Assembly: GCA_018292915.2 (NCBI GenBank)
Contig: JACVVK020000036.1
Span: 2,602,501-2,666,500, forward strand
Origin: Batillaria attramentaria
Lineage: Eukaryota > Mollusca > Gastropoda > Batillariidae
DNA: 64,000 nt
Direction of reading: 5' to 3'
This document shows positions 1 through 11,579 of this stretch, piece after piece (the stretch's first letter is position 1; each line of letters opens with the position of its first letter). Both the position numbers and the translations under genes were made by a program. The notes below the pieces were generated by a model. The model was not told the DNA's origin. It made no database searches and was given only the letters and a program-made list of their open reading frames with translations.

Positions 1-1761
1 GGTATGTGGGCAAGACACACATCGCCCCTGGCTACTGGTGCGGAGTCGAGCTCTTCGACGCCTCTGGCCTGCACGATGGGGAGGTAGACGGCAAGAGGTA
101 CTTCTCCTGCAAGCCGTTCCGGGGAATTTTCGCGCCCCTGGACAAAGTCGTGTTGGATGAGACGCCGGAGGGTTTAGCCTTTCGTGGGGAATCCAAGTCA
201 CACCGAAACAAAATCACCGAAGGAGGAAAATGTGATGAAAATGATGCTGCAGCTGGTCGGAGAGATGCCAGGGGCAAAAGTCCCGAGGAAGAGAGTGTAT
301 CCAGTAAGCTCCCGGGACCTGGAAAATCTCAGATAGCGCGTCTGTCGGGAATACCGCGAGTTGGTGCTGGTGGCGGTGTTGTCAAATCAACCTCGGCTGA
401 CGCCCTGACCAGGCCAGAGAAAGCAGCATCGTCGGGTCATCACAAGTCGCTAGGCGGTAGTTCAGAGGCTGACTTGAACAAGACGTTCACGTTGGAGGAG
501 AAGGTGAGCGGCAGAGTGAGGACGGTGTCTGAAGGTTCAGACGCTGACGGCAGCCTCAACCAAACCTACAGCTGTACAGTGGAGAAACAGCTCCAGTCGG
601 ACAGCCGACGGTACTTCAACATCACCTTCAACAAAGACACCCCGCCCTCGAACGGCACAACCACCAACCTCCCCGATGTTGTGTCGTCAGCATCCCCCTC
701 CCAGTCTCCCCCCTCCCGGGATGGTGCGGGCAAGACAGTACCCGGGGCCCTGAACCAGACTCAGAGCGCTCAAGACATCGCTCTGGCCCTTGCCTCTGAC
801 GTCAGCCTGGGCCTCATGGAGCCCGACATCCTGGCGGACGAGACGAACCTGCTGGAGGGTCTTGCCGTGGACCGCGTCACTTCCTCCGCCAGCGAGTCCG
901 ACATCTCGCAGTCCAATTCGAGCACGCTGGACGAGGCGTCAGTGGCCACTGTGGCGGAGGCTGGGATAGGCCTGACCTCAACACCTTTACAAAGTGGAGG
1001 ATTCAAGAAGTTTCGGGAAGACAAAGAAGGGACTGTGTCCGGCGGCCTGTGTGAAGCAGAAACAGCCAAGTCTTTTGACGAAATTTCCACGTCAGACGTG
1101 AAGCGAAACTTGGCACAGACGTTCGCAGCGTCTGCTCCACAGGACTCCGTGCAGCGTAAAGACAGCAGCAGCAGTAGCAACAACAGCGCGGCCGCCGACT
1201 GCAGCTTCCCCCAGAAACAGGAGCTGCTGCAGGAGGAAGGCTCCAACGGGATCTCGCCCGAGGTATCGCAGGTGCTGGAGTGGGACTACGACCACGACGC
1301 GTTTGACGGTAAGTTGCTGGAGAAGAGCGCCGAGAGTATGTCCACCAGCACGTCTGATTCTTGCAGCGAGGCCAGCGCCGACCCGGGTGTGGCCGACAAG
1401 GGCATCGTGGACGTGGAGGCCCCGGTAAGCGAGATGGAGGAGGCCAACCAGTTCGACGAGCCCGAGTCGGACGGGTTCGAGAACATCGACGACTTCCCGC
1501 TGGGCATGTCACGTGACGCCAAGCACATGATGACGGACTCTGGGATCTCGGAGAAAGGTTTCGGGGACCTGGCTAGTGACACGGCCTCCAAGCGGAGGTC
1601 TGTGGAGTTTGACAGTAAGGTCAGTGTCGTGGCCGCCGCCGAGGCGTCAGGGACGGAGATGGGGCTGACTGTGGACAACGTGCTGCAGCAGGACCTGATG
1701 GACGGTCACAACAAACGGGAGCGCCCTCTGTCCCTCGTCTCCACTACTAGTGCCGACACGG
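1..1761 (+). CDS. Exon with CAP-Gly domain and first SxIP motif (5'-truncated by window edge)
   Basis: Open in one frame from the window edge to a consensus donor (g|gtaagt at 1762), ending in phase 1. The first ~50 residues are most of a CAP-Gly domain: Y-V-G-K-T, then APGYWCGVEL, the GLHDG variant of the GKNDG signature, KRYFSC and GIFAPLDKV. CAP-Gly domains bind the C-terminal EEY/F tails of tubulin and EB1 at microtubule plus ends; the glycines and the aromatic residue are present. The remaining ~530 residues are Ser/Thr/Glu-rich and predicted disordered. They include RLSGIPR (345-359), an SxIP EB1-binding type motif next to a basic residue, and several N-x-T-F/Y motifs. The start codon and the first part of the domain lie upstream of the window. 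The domain call is strong; the full gene name is not certain. Confidence 0.9.
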
Positions 1762-1870
1762 GTAAGTGAAGCTACCTTTGTAGCCAAGTGTTCGTGAAGT
1801 TAGCATGCTGCAACAATAGACGACTCCACTCGCCAATCCCCGAGGCCGAACCCTTCACTCTGCCGTGTAT

Positions 1871-2262
1871 TGGCGGTCGGTGGTCCAGCGGTTAAGAGAC
1901 TTGTCACCAATGCGAGAGGTCAGGGGTTCGAGTCCCACTCGGGGCAGAGAATTTTTCCTTCTCGTATGTGGCACCGTTCATTCGGACCGATCGTCGGGGG
2001 TTCTCTCCGGGTACTTCGCCCCCCCCCCCCCTTCTGCTTTGGAAATATTCAGCCCACCAAATTTGAAAAATAATGCTAAATTCCGAAATTTAAATAGCTG
2101 AGCTGGTCCTTCGCATCACGTGATTGTAATGTGTTTATGTCCAGTGTGCGAGAAAATGCGTGTGATACACGTGAGCGTGCGTGTTGGGTTCAGTTCGCGG
2201 CGCTTTGAGCCGATTCATGAAATTGGGTAAAGCGCCTATACAATACTCATTATTATTAAAAT
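1871..2262 (+). mobile_element. SINE-B copy, full length
   Basis: Different tRNA-like head (A box gtggtccagcggttaagaga, B box gggttcgagtccc), a ~300-bp body with cacgtgattgtaatgtg and gcgtgtgatacacgtgag, and a LINE-like tail ggtaaagcgcctatacaata with (ATT)n. Confidence 0.85.
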
Positions 2263-2999
2263 ACAGTACGTCCATGACGTCATTGTATGGGAAAAAGGGG
2301 TGATTTTAGGATGAAAGAGATTGACGTAATGGTCTTTATCCTCAAAGTGACGTCAATGGACTTACTGCTTTCTTTCCACGTTTCAGTCATATACAAATTC
2401 ACGTGCTTCCCTCTTTTATAATTTATAGTGTCTGGCAAGGAAGTTTGCCAGACCATGCCGTGTGTTGTGCTCATTATGCCACGGCGTGCGATTGGCTGAA
2501 TTCTGGGGGCTCGCCCCGTTTGATCGACAGGAGTGGAGTCGTCTGTTGGTAGATGATGATAGTGGAGATATGCTAGTGAAAGATAGTGAAGAATAGAATT
2601 TCATTATTAGATGTTGCGATGTGTGCAACCGCTGTGTGTGTGTGGGGGGGGGGGGAGGGGGGAGGCGAACCACAAACGACAGAAACAGTATCACCTGTGG
2701 CGACAGCTGTTCAACATAATTGTAGTCGCGCTTATATGAAACATCTGGTGGTACAATGTTTTAGTGGCGACAATGGTTTTGCTGTCCAGTACTTCACATA
2801 CGTACTTATATCGGTCGGCCAGTACATAATACGTGTACATGGGTCAACCACATTACGCCGTGTACAGGGAGCAGGACGTAGAACTAATGTGTATACGGTG
2901 GCTCTACATGCATTTACTTCTGCACGAAAAGCGGACCAGCTTTCGGGTGATAATCATTGTAAGTACATTAAAATTTAAACATTTCCGTCTATTCCGTGA

Positions 3000-3240
3000 T
3001 TACTGCTTCGGAAAAGTTCAGCCCACAAAATTCAGAATAAATGTAGTTCTAAAAATAAATGTAGTTCTAAAAATTCCGAAACTGAAATTGCTGAGCTGGC
3101 CCTTCGCACCACGTGATTGGCATGTGTGTGAGAGAATGCGTGTGATTCATGTGGGCGTGCGTGTAGGGAGCTGAGCAGTTCTCGGCGCTTTCAGCCGAGC
3201 AACTGGAAAAAAGCGCATATAATCCACACATTAATACTCG
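3000..3240 (+). mobile_element. SINE-B copy, 5'-truncated
   Basis: Begins at the ttcagcccacaaaattcag part of the body and runs to the aaaagcgcatataatcc tail; a short internal duplication (aaatgtagttctaaaa) is present. Confidence 0.75.
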
Positions 3241-3542
3241 TACTGTAGGCCGGGCTTCACTAAACACACAGCTTTTGGAACGGTTGCGCTTGCGAGTCAG
3301 TGCTCGTGTACGCTTGAAAAAGGTAGGCGGTAGAGTTCTGAATGCGATACACTGCTGTCTGCCGGCCGCTCGAAGTTGTATTTAAAACGGCCCGAAGCTG
3401 TCACTCGGGGAGTTTCAATCGACAATTACTGTAACAAACCCCTCGCTGTTCGCTTTGCGTTTAGCCTTCGTTTGGCTCAGGCCCAACGCGTGAGAGGCCG
3501 TAACTGTGTAGGGTGTATTAGTCGCACCGCCACCACTGCTCA

Positions 3543-3547
3543 CAACG

Positions 3548-3583
<36 letters not shown>

Positions 3584-3680
3584 AGGCTTAACGCCGCGCA
3601 AGCAACAAAGGCTAATTCGCGGCTATGCTCACAACGGTGTGTTAGTTTACAACTATATGTTGTAATAATAATAATAATAA
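3543..3680 (+). repeat. Repeat E with (TTAG)n, satellite-like flank
   Basis: (TTAG)n followed by gcttaacgccgcgcaagcaa and ggctaattcgcggc; then cacaacggtgtgttagttta and tatatgttgta, similar to the 61-bp satellite unit. Confidence 0.7.
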
Positions 3681-3689
3681 TAGTGTATT

Positions 3690-3873
3690 GTGTAGGCCAA
3701 TTTACCCAACTTCTTGAATTGGCTCAAAGCGCCGCGAGCTGAACCCAACACGCACGCTCACGTGAATCACGCGCATTCTCTCACACACTGGACACGCACA
3801 CATTACAGTCACGTGGTGCGAAGGGTCAGCTCAGCTATTGAAGTTTCGGAATTCAGAATTTCGGCGCAGCCCG
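3690..3873 (-). mobile_element. SINE-B 3' part, minus strand
   Basis: Reverse copy of the tail and body (ggctcaaagcgccgcgagct, cacgtgaatcacgcgcattc). SINE-A inserted next to it at 3887. Confidence 0.75.
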
Positions 3874-3886
3874 TGTATGATGCTGC

Positions 3887-4024
3887 GGGTGGGTGGGTTT
3901 TTTGGGGGTTTAACGTCCTTTTCCACCACATAGGGTGATATCAAAGACGTGGCAACGATGAAAAAGCCAGCACAAATATTTGGCCCCAGCCGGGATCGAA
4001 CTCACGACCCAAGCATTAGAAGTC
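3887..4024 (-). mobile_element. SINE-A copy (tRNA-derived), minus strand
   Basis: The 3' tail (gtttaacgtccttttccaccac on this strand) and B-box-like gggatcgaactcacgac are present; the head is truncated. Flanked by the 12-bp target duplication gtatgatgctgc (3875-3886, 4025-4036). Confidence 0.85.
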
Positions 4025-4035
4025 GTATGATGCTG

Positions 4036-4202
4036 CACATCATGTGGTTTTAGTTAAATGTATGTGTGGAGGCATGTTGTGTGTGTCAGTTTCTGGGTGA
4101 GTGAGTGTGTGTTCTTTGTAAGGCGCCCTGAGCTCCCGCGAGAGGGAGGGCGTCCCTTAAATACCCATTTTATTATTATTGTTATTATTATTATTATTAT
4201 TA
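4036..4202 (+). mobile_element. LINE 3'UTR fragment with (TTA)n tail
   Basis: ttctttgtaaggcgccctga and cgtcccttaaatacccattt followed by (TTA)n resemble the 3' ends of L2/CR1-like LINEs. Only the end is left. Confidence 0.5.
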
Positions 4203-4247
4203 ATTGCATGTATTTTCAAATTTTGTGAGCTGAACGTTTCCAAAGCA

Positions 4248-4872
4248 GGATGTTAGACACCATCAGAACAGCTAACAACGGTCAGTTAGCTTACAGCTGT
4301 ATGTTGTAGGATGTTAGACACCATCAGAGCAGCTAACAACGGTCAGTTAGCTTACAGCTGTATGTTGTAGGATGTTAGACACCATCAGAGCAGCTAACAA
4401 CGGTCAGTTAGCTTACAGCTGTATGTTGTAGGATGTTAGACACCATCAGAGCAGCTAACAACGGTCAGTTAGCTTACAGCTGTATGTTGTAGGATGTTAG
4501 ACACCATCAGAGCAGCTAACAACGGTCAGTTAGCTTACAGCTGTATGTTGTAGGATGTTAGACACCATCAGAGCAGCTAACAACGGTCAGTTAGCTTACA
4601 GCTGTATGTTGTAGGATGTTAGACACCATCAGAGCAGCTAACAACGGCCAGTTAGCTTACAGCTGTATGTTGTAGGATGTTAGACACCATCAGAGCAGCT
4701 AACAACGGTCAGTTAGCTTACAGCTGTATGTTGTAGGATGTTAGACACCATCAGAGCAGCTAACAACGGTCAGTTAGCTTACAGCTATATGTTGTAGGAT
4801 GTTAGACACCATCAGAGCAGCTAACAACGGTCAGTTAGCTTACAGCTGTATGTTGTAGGATGTTAGACACCA
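4248..4872 (+). repeat. 61-bp tandem satellite, about 10 copies
   Basis: The unit starts ggatgttagacaccatcaga and ends gctgtatgttgta. Copies are nearly identical, with single changes such as gtcagt/gccagt and gctgta/gctata, so the array is young or homogenised. A diverged copy resumes at about 5050 after a SINE. Confidence 0.95.
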
Positions 4873-4880
4873 CCAGAACG

Positions 4881-5043
4881 GGGAGCCGGGATAGCCGAGT
4901 GGTGGAGCGTTGGACTTTCAATGCTCGGGTCGTGAGTTCGAATCTCGGCTGGGGACCAGATATTTGTGCTGGCCTTTTTCTCGTTGCTCCGTCTTACCCA
5001 TACGTGGTGGAAAAGGACGTTAACCTCCCCCCTCCCCCACCAC
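4881..5043 (+). mobile_element. SINE-A copy inserted in the 61-bp satellite
   Basis: tRNA-like head with A box (gatagccgagtggtggagcg) and B box (gagttcgaatctc), then the family body ending gtggaaaaggacgttaac. Flanked by caccaccagaac on both sides, a target-site duplication of satellite sequence. Confidence 0.85.
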
Positions 5044-5091
5044 CACCACCAGAACAGCTCACAACGGTCTGCGAGCTTACAGTGATACGAA

Positions 5092-5122
<31 letters not shown>

Positions 5123-5282
5123 ACTTGATATAGCGCACGGCTCCACCCTAACTGAGTGCTCACGGCGCTTTGGGAGAGGTTTTGAAAGGAAAGATAGTGA
5201 AAATAATTTATAAAAAAAAAAATTAAAAAAAAAGTTGTAAGATACGTTGCTGACTCCTCACATGGTCGGCTGTCTGTTGCAG

Positions 5283-5441
5283 GTTATGTTCCCGACACTG
5301 ACTCGGAGGCTGGCACCCTGACCACTAACTCTCCCACCGACTGGACAGAGAAACAGCTCAGTGGACAACATGCTTCAGCCAGAGGGGCTGACGGCAAACC
5401 TAAACCCGCCGCTCTTGCCAAAGCCAAACAGGCAGCCAGCG
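5283..5441 (+). CDS. Internal exon, 159 nt, phase 1 to 1
   Basis: Acceptor ctgttgcag|gt and donor g|gtaggg flank an open 159-nt exon that takes phase 1 from the 1761 donor and leaves phase 1. It encodes about 53 residues beginning GYVPDTDSEAGTLTTNS and ending in a Lys/Ala-rich tail (PAALAKAKQAASG). The first part is acidic and Ser/Thr-rich, like the previous exon, so it continues the disordered region. The DSEAGTL string recurs in the next exon. No known domain is visible. Confidence 0.8.
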
Positions 5442-5764
5442 GTAGGGAGATCTTGTGGGGGGGGAGAGGATCTTATTGTTGGGCTTGTTGTTGTTGTTGG
5501 GTTTTTTCTCTCAATTCTGAAACCCTTTTGTACGTCACCCAGTTTTTCACGTAACCACCGGTTCTGTTTTGTTTGTTGTGAAGGCTGTTCGTAATTCCCA
5601 GCATTCTGACTGCAATAGCCACTTGTTTAGGTAATTAGGTAATATTCTGCCCTGTTAAAACGCCAACGTTACGCTGTATACATGTGCATGTTGAGCCGGG
5701 GCGACCAATTTTAATGTTATTATTTTTATGTTTCTCAGTCCCTCCCCCCCCCCCCCTTTTTTTT

Positions 5765-6050
5765 AACTACTTTATTAACCCTTTCGGGAAATTCGGGCTG
5801 ACGCGCGTCGCCGCGGTGGAGCGCTACGCAACATACCTACCCTATTTTCCAATTTTGCCGGGGAAGGAAAGCCGGATTACCCGGAGAGAAACCCCTGATG
5901 AGCAGCCCGGTCGCTAGGATAAACCGTCATATCACAAGCTCGACCTGGGCTCGAACCCACGCTTCATCAATCGCGGTTACAGCGGCGACGGCCGTTCAAT
6001 AGCGCAGCGACTCAGTCCGACGCGCTACCTTAGTCCTAGTAGACCACCGC
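5765..6050 (-). mobile_element. SINE-C copy, minus strand
   Basis: On the minus strand: tRNA-like head (ggtagcgcgtcggactgagt, B box ggttcgagccc), then cgaccgggctgctcatcagg, and a tail gaatttcccgaaagggttaa. Third SINE family in the window. Confidence 0.7.
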
Positions 6051-6139
6051 GAAACCACGTCACTCAGTGCACACAGACAGCCATCAGAAAAATGTTTCAA
6101 GTTATATAAAAGAAAACATAATACTGTCGGTCCATCGAT

Positions 6140-6330
6140 AACAGAACAGAAGTAGGGACAAAGCACAGAACAGAAGTAGGGACAAAGCACAGAACAGAAG
6201 TAGGGACAAAGCACAGAACAGAAGTAGGGACAAAGCACAGAACAGAAGTAGGGACAAAGCACAGAACAGAAGTAGGGACAAAGCACAGAACAGAAGTAGG
6301 GACAAAGCACAGAACAGAAGTAGGGACAAT
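6140..6330 (+). repeat. 24-bp tandem array, about 8 copies
   Basis: The unit is cagaacagaagtagggacaa plus agca, perfectly repeated. The period is a multiple of three, so the minus strand shows long repetitive open frames (CPYFCSVL repeats). I read these as a by-product, not a gene. Confidence 0.95.
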
Positions 6331-6474
6331 GAGAAGTGTCCTGAAAACAGTCGTATCCAGTGAAGTTAGCTGCTTGATTCTTCATAGACCGGATCGTCAT
6401 TTTGCTGACGTTTTACTGAAAAGCATGAGCGCCTGCTTCATTCAGCGGATAGCGGATAGTTTTAGACGGGCTAA

Positions 6475-6790
6475 TTTCCATGCCGTTTGCTAAGCCAGCT
6501 TACGTTTTTGAACAGTTTCGCTCGTGAGTGCGCTTGAACGCTCGGAATACTCCATCTTGATAATTAGTACAGCTCTTAATGCGATACAGTGTTCTTCACA
6601 CTTCGCTCGACCGGTCGAACATTCAAATCCTACGTCTGTTGCTGCACTGCTGGAGCGCTCAGTGCGGTCGTCGCGTCATCGAGAGCGTTTCTGTTGGCTC
6701 AGTGCCAGCATAACAGACGCTGTCACTGTCCAGGTGTCGAAATGGTGTGATGATAGATAGCGCGAAAACAGCTCAGAACGATCTGTGAGC
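6475..6790 (+). repeat. Dispersed repeat D, copy 1
   Basis: About 315 bp, including aacagtttcgctcgtgagtg, tgctggcactgagcc-like and gacgctgtcactgtccaggt. An inverted homologue lies at 22905-23210. No terminal inverted repeats seen. Confidence 0.75.
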
Positions 6791-7276
6791 TGTGTAAAAA
6801 AAAGAAAAAAAAAAAGGGTAGCATCCGCCCCTTTAAATGCCGTACTACTGACCTACCAGGTGCCGCTGTATTGCGCCTTTAAAATCAGTCCACCAGGCTT
6901 GCTGAAATGCTGGGACTTACAAATGGCGCCTTTTGGGTCACCAGCCCTTGCATGCCTAAACACTGTATATCTTGATGTCCTTGTTTTTTTTCGGACGCTG
7001 GGTTACGTCAAAGGTTTTTGTTCCATTCTGTGTACATACAGTAGTAGGTTGTCGTCTGACTTGTGTAGTAGTGGTAGTAGTAGTAGTACACGTCACTGGG
7101 GGTGTTTTGTAATGTGCTACTGTACCTGTGGTTCTCAGACTAATATTGTATGGCTTGCAGTAGTTGTTTTCTCACAATAGGGTTTTTATAGGTCTTACTC
7201 ACACACCAAGTCATCACATTCGCTTCGAATATCGGTCATTCATTGTGGAAATGTACGGTTACGTTCTTACCAAGGC

Positions 7277-7548
<272 letters not shown>

Positions 7549-9022
7549 ACCAAGGCAGACATATTAATATGTCCTGTCATTTCTGCGTCTTAGTTTACAA
7601 TATTCTGGACCAAATCAATGTCCTATTCTTTTACTATCAGCCAGGACACCTGTCCTATTATAGTTACCACGGACATGAAGCAATGTGTTTGTTTGTTACT
7701 TTCATTCTTTCATCTGTTCTCTACTGATCACCACCATTTGAAACAATTTTTACAATATCACCTTTCACTGACGTGTTTCCATCTTTTATTTTTGTGTGAA
7801 CACAACTGCTTTAGACAGTATTGCTTACTAACATTTTGTATTATTATTTTGACATCAGTTGTTTTGAATGTTTGTTTCATGCAGCAATAGCACATTTAAC
7901 GTTGTAGTTATGTGACATTTTTATTCGTACTTTTGTCTATTTTGTCGATGTAAATTGTAACATGTATGTTTTCTGTAGGCATTTCTAACTCATTAATTTT
8001 GCCACCTGGTCCGTACACTGATCGTCTCCTTTTGTAACATACTCTGTGTTTGCTTGGAAATTGTCGAAAGGTTTGATGGTGGTTTGTTGTATGATTGTGT
8101 CAGTAGAATGCAGATGCTTTTTTTTATTTTTACATATTTGTGTTTTTCAGGTGTAACTTTTAAACATGTACTTGCATGTAACTTGCTGTCTGTATAACCA
8201 TACACACATATTAGGCACCCGGTGCTTCCAACGCTTTTCTTGCATACGGTTCTCTTTGATGTTGTTGATGTTTTGTATAGCGTGTCTCTGTAGAACATAC
8301 TTAACTTCCATTATCTATGTGTGTGAATGATAAAAAGTTTGTTTTTTTTTTTTTTTTTTTTTCAGGATCAGTTTATCGTACGTGTAATGTGTTTCTTGAC
8401 TTACCAAAGATTTTTCATTATTCTTAACAGCTTAGTCCTTCAGATGGGAAACTCAGATGAAACAGTTTAACCAGTCTTACCATTTAAAAAAAAATATATA
8501 TATATTTATTTATTTATTTGCATTTAGTTGGCCGTTTCAAAAACTGTAGATCACAAGAGGTATACGTCGTTCCTAATTTTAACCCGTTCATATTATTGGG
8601 GAAAAAATAGAGAAATAGCCGGCCACTATATGAAAACTAGGCCATGAAACCACGTGTTGGATATAATGATGTAACCTGATCAGTATGCTGTTTAGACAGG
8701 TGATTCTACACAGTCGAGAGGCTGCTCTTGTAACTGTCAGTATCAGTATTATATACCAGCCGAAAAGATTAATCGAAAATTGAATCTGTTGTACAGTAGA
8801 TTTTTCATATATATTAAGATCAATCGAAAATTGAGTCTATTGTACAGTAGATATTTTCATATATTATGAGAGTGTATAACATTTGTGATTGGCCGTAGAT
8901 ATGGTAGAAGATATTGATTCGTGACTGGCCGCTGTAGATACGGTAAAAGCTATTAGACATAACAGAAAATAGTGGTATCTTACTCAGAGCACCTGGCTTG
9001 ACGTGAGACTGGCGTGTTTCAG

Positions 9023-9128
9023 GGGTAGGGGGCAGCACTGTTGTGAAAGAGTCAGAGACGGATTTTGACGTGTACAGCGAGGCGGGCACCACACTACATG
9101 AAACAGAGACTGAGGGACCATCTGACGT
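9023..9128 (+). CDS. Internal exon, 106 nt, phase 1 to 2
   Basis: The acceptor gtgtttcag|ggg follows a short pyrimidine tract and the donor gt|gtaagt is consensus. Reading phase 1 from the previous exon gives an open acidic peptide containing KESETDFDVYSEAGTTLHET and ending PSDV; it leaves phase 2, which matches the next exon exactly. YSEAGTT repeats the SEAGT motif of the previous exon, which hints at exon duplication. It lies in the disordered region and no domain is recognised. Confidence 0.75.
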
Positions 9129-9207
9129 GTAAGTTACGTCATCATATCTGTCATTGTCTTACGATGCTGATGTAGGTTAAACTGAAGTGGTTTTCGCCGT
9201 CGGATAG

Positions 9208-9210
<3 letters not shown>

Positions 9211-9283
<73 letters not shown>
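9211..9283 (+). repeat. (TG)n microsatellite
   Basis: Uninterrupted dinucleotide run in the intron between 9128 and 9448. Confidence 0.97.
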
Positions 9284-9286
<3 letters not shown>

Positions 9287-9447
9287 ACCATGTCTTGTAG
9301 CGTGACATCAGCACTGCAGGAATGGAATTCGGTGTAGCCTACTTGTTTTCTGTGTCTAATTCTTGCGGGTATTTCCGATACCTCAGTCACTGTAACTATA
9401 CAATATGCATATGGGGTAAATGTGTTTGTTTCTTTTTGTTGTTTCAG

Positions 9448-9496
9448 CGAGGAACCGGAACGTACGGCAACAGGTCTGGAGAGTGACGAGAGCGAG
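9448..9496 (+). CDS. Internal exon, 49 nt, phase 2 to 0
   Basis: Short exon between a strong acceptor (tttttgttgtttcag) and the donor gag|gtaagt. Read in phase 2 it encodes VEEPERTATGLESDESE and ends in phase 0, as the next exon needs. It is strongly acidic and leads into the Glu/Asp run at the start of the next exon. Confidence 0.75.
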
Positions 9497-9554
9497 GTAA
9501 GTGTGTTGATTTTTTTTCCCCCGTAACGCGCCATTTCCTTGTTTACAAGGCTTC

Positions 9555-9745
9555 ACAGAAACCAGCGTATATTTTGGAACAGTTTCACTTGTGAGTACGC
9601 CCTACCAGATTTGTGTAAATGGTTAGTAGAACTCTGAATGCGAGATTTTATGTAGATGCTGTCACTGTGCAGGCGCCTAAGTGGTACTGACGATGTCACA
9701 CACTCCCGACAGAGGTCAGAACGACCTGAGCCAAAAAATATTAAA
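9555..9745 (+). repeat. Dispersed repeat D, deleted copy
   Basis: Shares gaacagtttcacttgtgagt, gatgctgtcactgtgcaggc and cagaacgacctgag with copy 1, lacking the middle. Confidence 0.6.
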
Positions 9746-9938
9746 AATCGGGCCTTTATGAAAAGAGCTAACACAAAGACAAGTTTGTTTGTTTGTTTTT
9801 TGGTTGGTTTGTTTGTTTTTGTTTTGTTTTAGGTCTTGAGGAGGGGGGGGGGTGTCATTTTTTTTCGAACGTACAGTGGCCCAAAACAGCGTCGTGTTGT
9901 GTATGAGTGAGCTGACTGTGGTTCATATGTTTGTTCAG

Positions 9939-11307
9939 GAGGAAGAGGACGAAGAAGAGGAGGACATCACGGACTCTGAAGACGGTGATCACGTGGACGA
10001 CCTGCCCGAGGATGAGCGGATCGAGGCCGACAGATCAATGCCATCTGCTGGTGGCGCGGGTCCCGGGCCAAGGGGGACTACTCCTGCCGGTGGAGCTGGA
10101 GTTGTCCCGCGGCACCCAAGCGTGGCTGCTGCTCGCGATGAAATGACAGAAAGTGCCACACGTGTGGGTTCGGAAATGACTGAAAGTGCTACACCAGAAC
10201 TGGATCAGAGTGCAGAACCCGCAGTAAGCGCGCCTAGAGATGACGCGGAAGCAAGGCAGGCCAGTCCCAACAGGGGAGACAACACCGGAGAAGGGGCGAA
10301 CCTTGACCCCGCCCCAGCAGCCGAGGAGAGTAAAGACGAAAGTGCAATAGGACGAGCGGAGGAGGGAACCTCGAATGCCGGGGCAGGGGATACTCAGAAC
10401 GTTTCTAGTCAGTCCCAGAAAAAGGGCAAACCATCCTCAGCCGCCTCCGGCAGCAAGAAGATTGTGGTGGAACACAAAAAGGTCAACGTTAAGGCCACGA
10501 CCTCCAGGCTGGCCGACTATATCAAGGCCCCGCTACCCACCAAACCCAAGGAAGACAAGAAGGCGGAGAGTAAGATAAAGAAGAACAATGCTGGTAACAC
10601 GAGCAAGACCAACAAGGGAACAGGCTTGTGTAACACGCCCGATAAAGCGAAGGGTGACGGCGGTGGCAGCAACACGGAGGGAAGGGAGAAAGACAGGAGG
10701 CAGACGCCGCCGAAAGAAGAAAAGCCCAAGGTGAAACGTGAAAAACCGAAGAGTAAGTGGGACAACATCATGTCCAAGATCGAGTCCAGTAAGGACACCA
10801 TCAAGATCAAACCCAAGTCGGAGATCAAGAGTTCGTTGGCTGTCTACCTCAGCACTCCCGCCACCCCCAACAACACCAACACCAACAACAACAGCAACAC
10901 CCCCACCACCAACAACCCGTCAGCCAAGAAAGACTCCAACAAGAAGGCGGAGCCTCAGAAGCCGAGAAGCCAGCTGGTGAAGCATCCCAAACCGGACTTC
11001 AGCAACATCAAGAGCAAACTCAACATCTCTAGCCCGCCGACCAAACCCCCCACCCCTCGGGGCAGCATCTCTAACCCTGGATCCACCACCCCACGGGGAA
11101 GCATATCCGGGCCCGCCACCCCCGGCAGCTCTAGCAAAAAGCCGGGCGTGGGTAAGGCGAAGCCGGGTCGGATGGCGGTGGATCATGTGAGCCATCTGGA
11201 CACCCCGGACACGTGGTCTGTACAGAGTCAGGCCGCCTCCAGTACCACGGACCTCAGTGTGTTTGACGTCACGGATACTGCGTCACCAGCTACGCCACTC
11301 ACTGACG
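9939..11307 (+). CDS. Long central exon: acidic run, Lys-rich and Pro-rich region with tau-like motifs
   Basis: The acceptor tttgttcag precedes an open frame of about 456 codons that starts EEEDEEEEDITDSED. The order is: acidic head; Ala/Gly/Glu-rich linker; a basic stretch from about 10420 (KKIVVEHKKVNVK, then SRLADYIKAPLPTKP); WDNIMSKIESSKD near 10757; an Asn/Thr-rich low-complexity part; FSNIKSKLN near 10999; and a Pro/Ser/Gly tail. The two N-I-x-S-K-[IL] strings resemble the core of tau/MAP microtubule-binding repeats, so this may be a lattice-binding region (inference). Two donors in the same phase (gtgagc at 11308, gtgagt at 11320) would change the end by four residues. Upstream in-frame sequence from 9852 is intron. 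Confidence 0.85.
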
Positions 11308-11497
11308 GTGAGCAGAGAAGTGAGTGAACGCTTGTTCGTTTTTCTGTCTTTTTTGTGAAGAAACAGTGGCACTGTGGCGGTAGAGATGTATTTTGTAGGG
11401 AATGGTGGACATATCGAAAGTCTGCACGATACACAATGCTGTTGATTACGTGAAGACAGATGGGAAGCGGAGACGTTTGGAGTTTTTTGTTCATGTT

Positions 11498-11500
<3 letters not shown>

Positions 11501-11577
<77 letters not shown>
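11501..11577 (+). repeat. (AC)n microsatellite
   Basis: Uninterrupted run about 190 bp after the long central exon. Confidence 0.97.

Positions 11578-11579
<2 letters not shown>

Larger units (their letters stand above)
1762..5282 (+). other. Intron 1: SINE-B copies, repeat E, 61-bp satellite, SINE-A
   Basis: Bounded by gtaagt and ttgcag. It is filled by repeats described separately; 2262-3000 shows two CRE palindromes (2275-2282, 2348-2355) and no gene. Confidence 0.7.

Noticed and set aside
4248..4872. Regular 61-bp repeats as a CRISPR-like array
   Set aside because: There are no unique spacers; whole units are identical, and the context is eukaryotic.
4881..4960. tRNA-like sequences with A and B boxes (also at 1871, 7282, 21014, 36981, 43292, 62228)
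   Set aside because: They do not close into a proper cloverleaf acceptor stem and are followed by shared SINE bodies, so they are SINE heads, not tRNA genes.
6000..6400. Minus-strand frame with CPYFCSVL repeats
   Set aside because: A direct result of a 24-bp tandem array; open in several frames.
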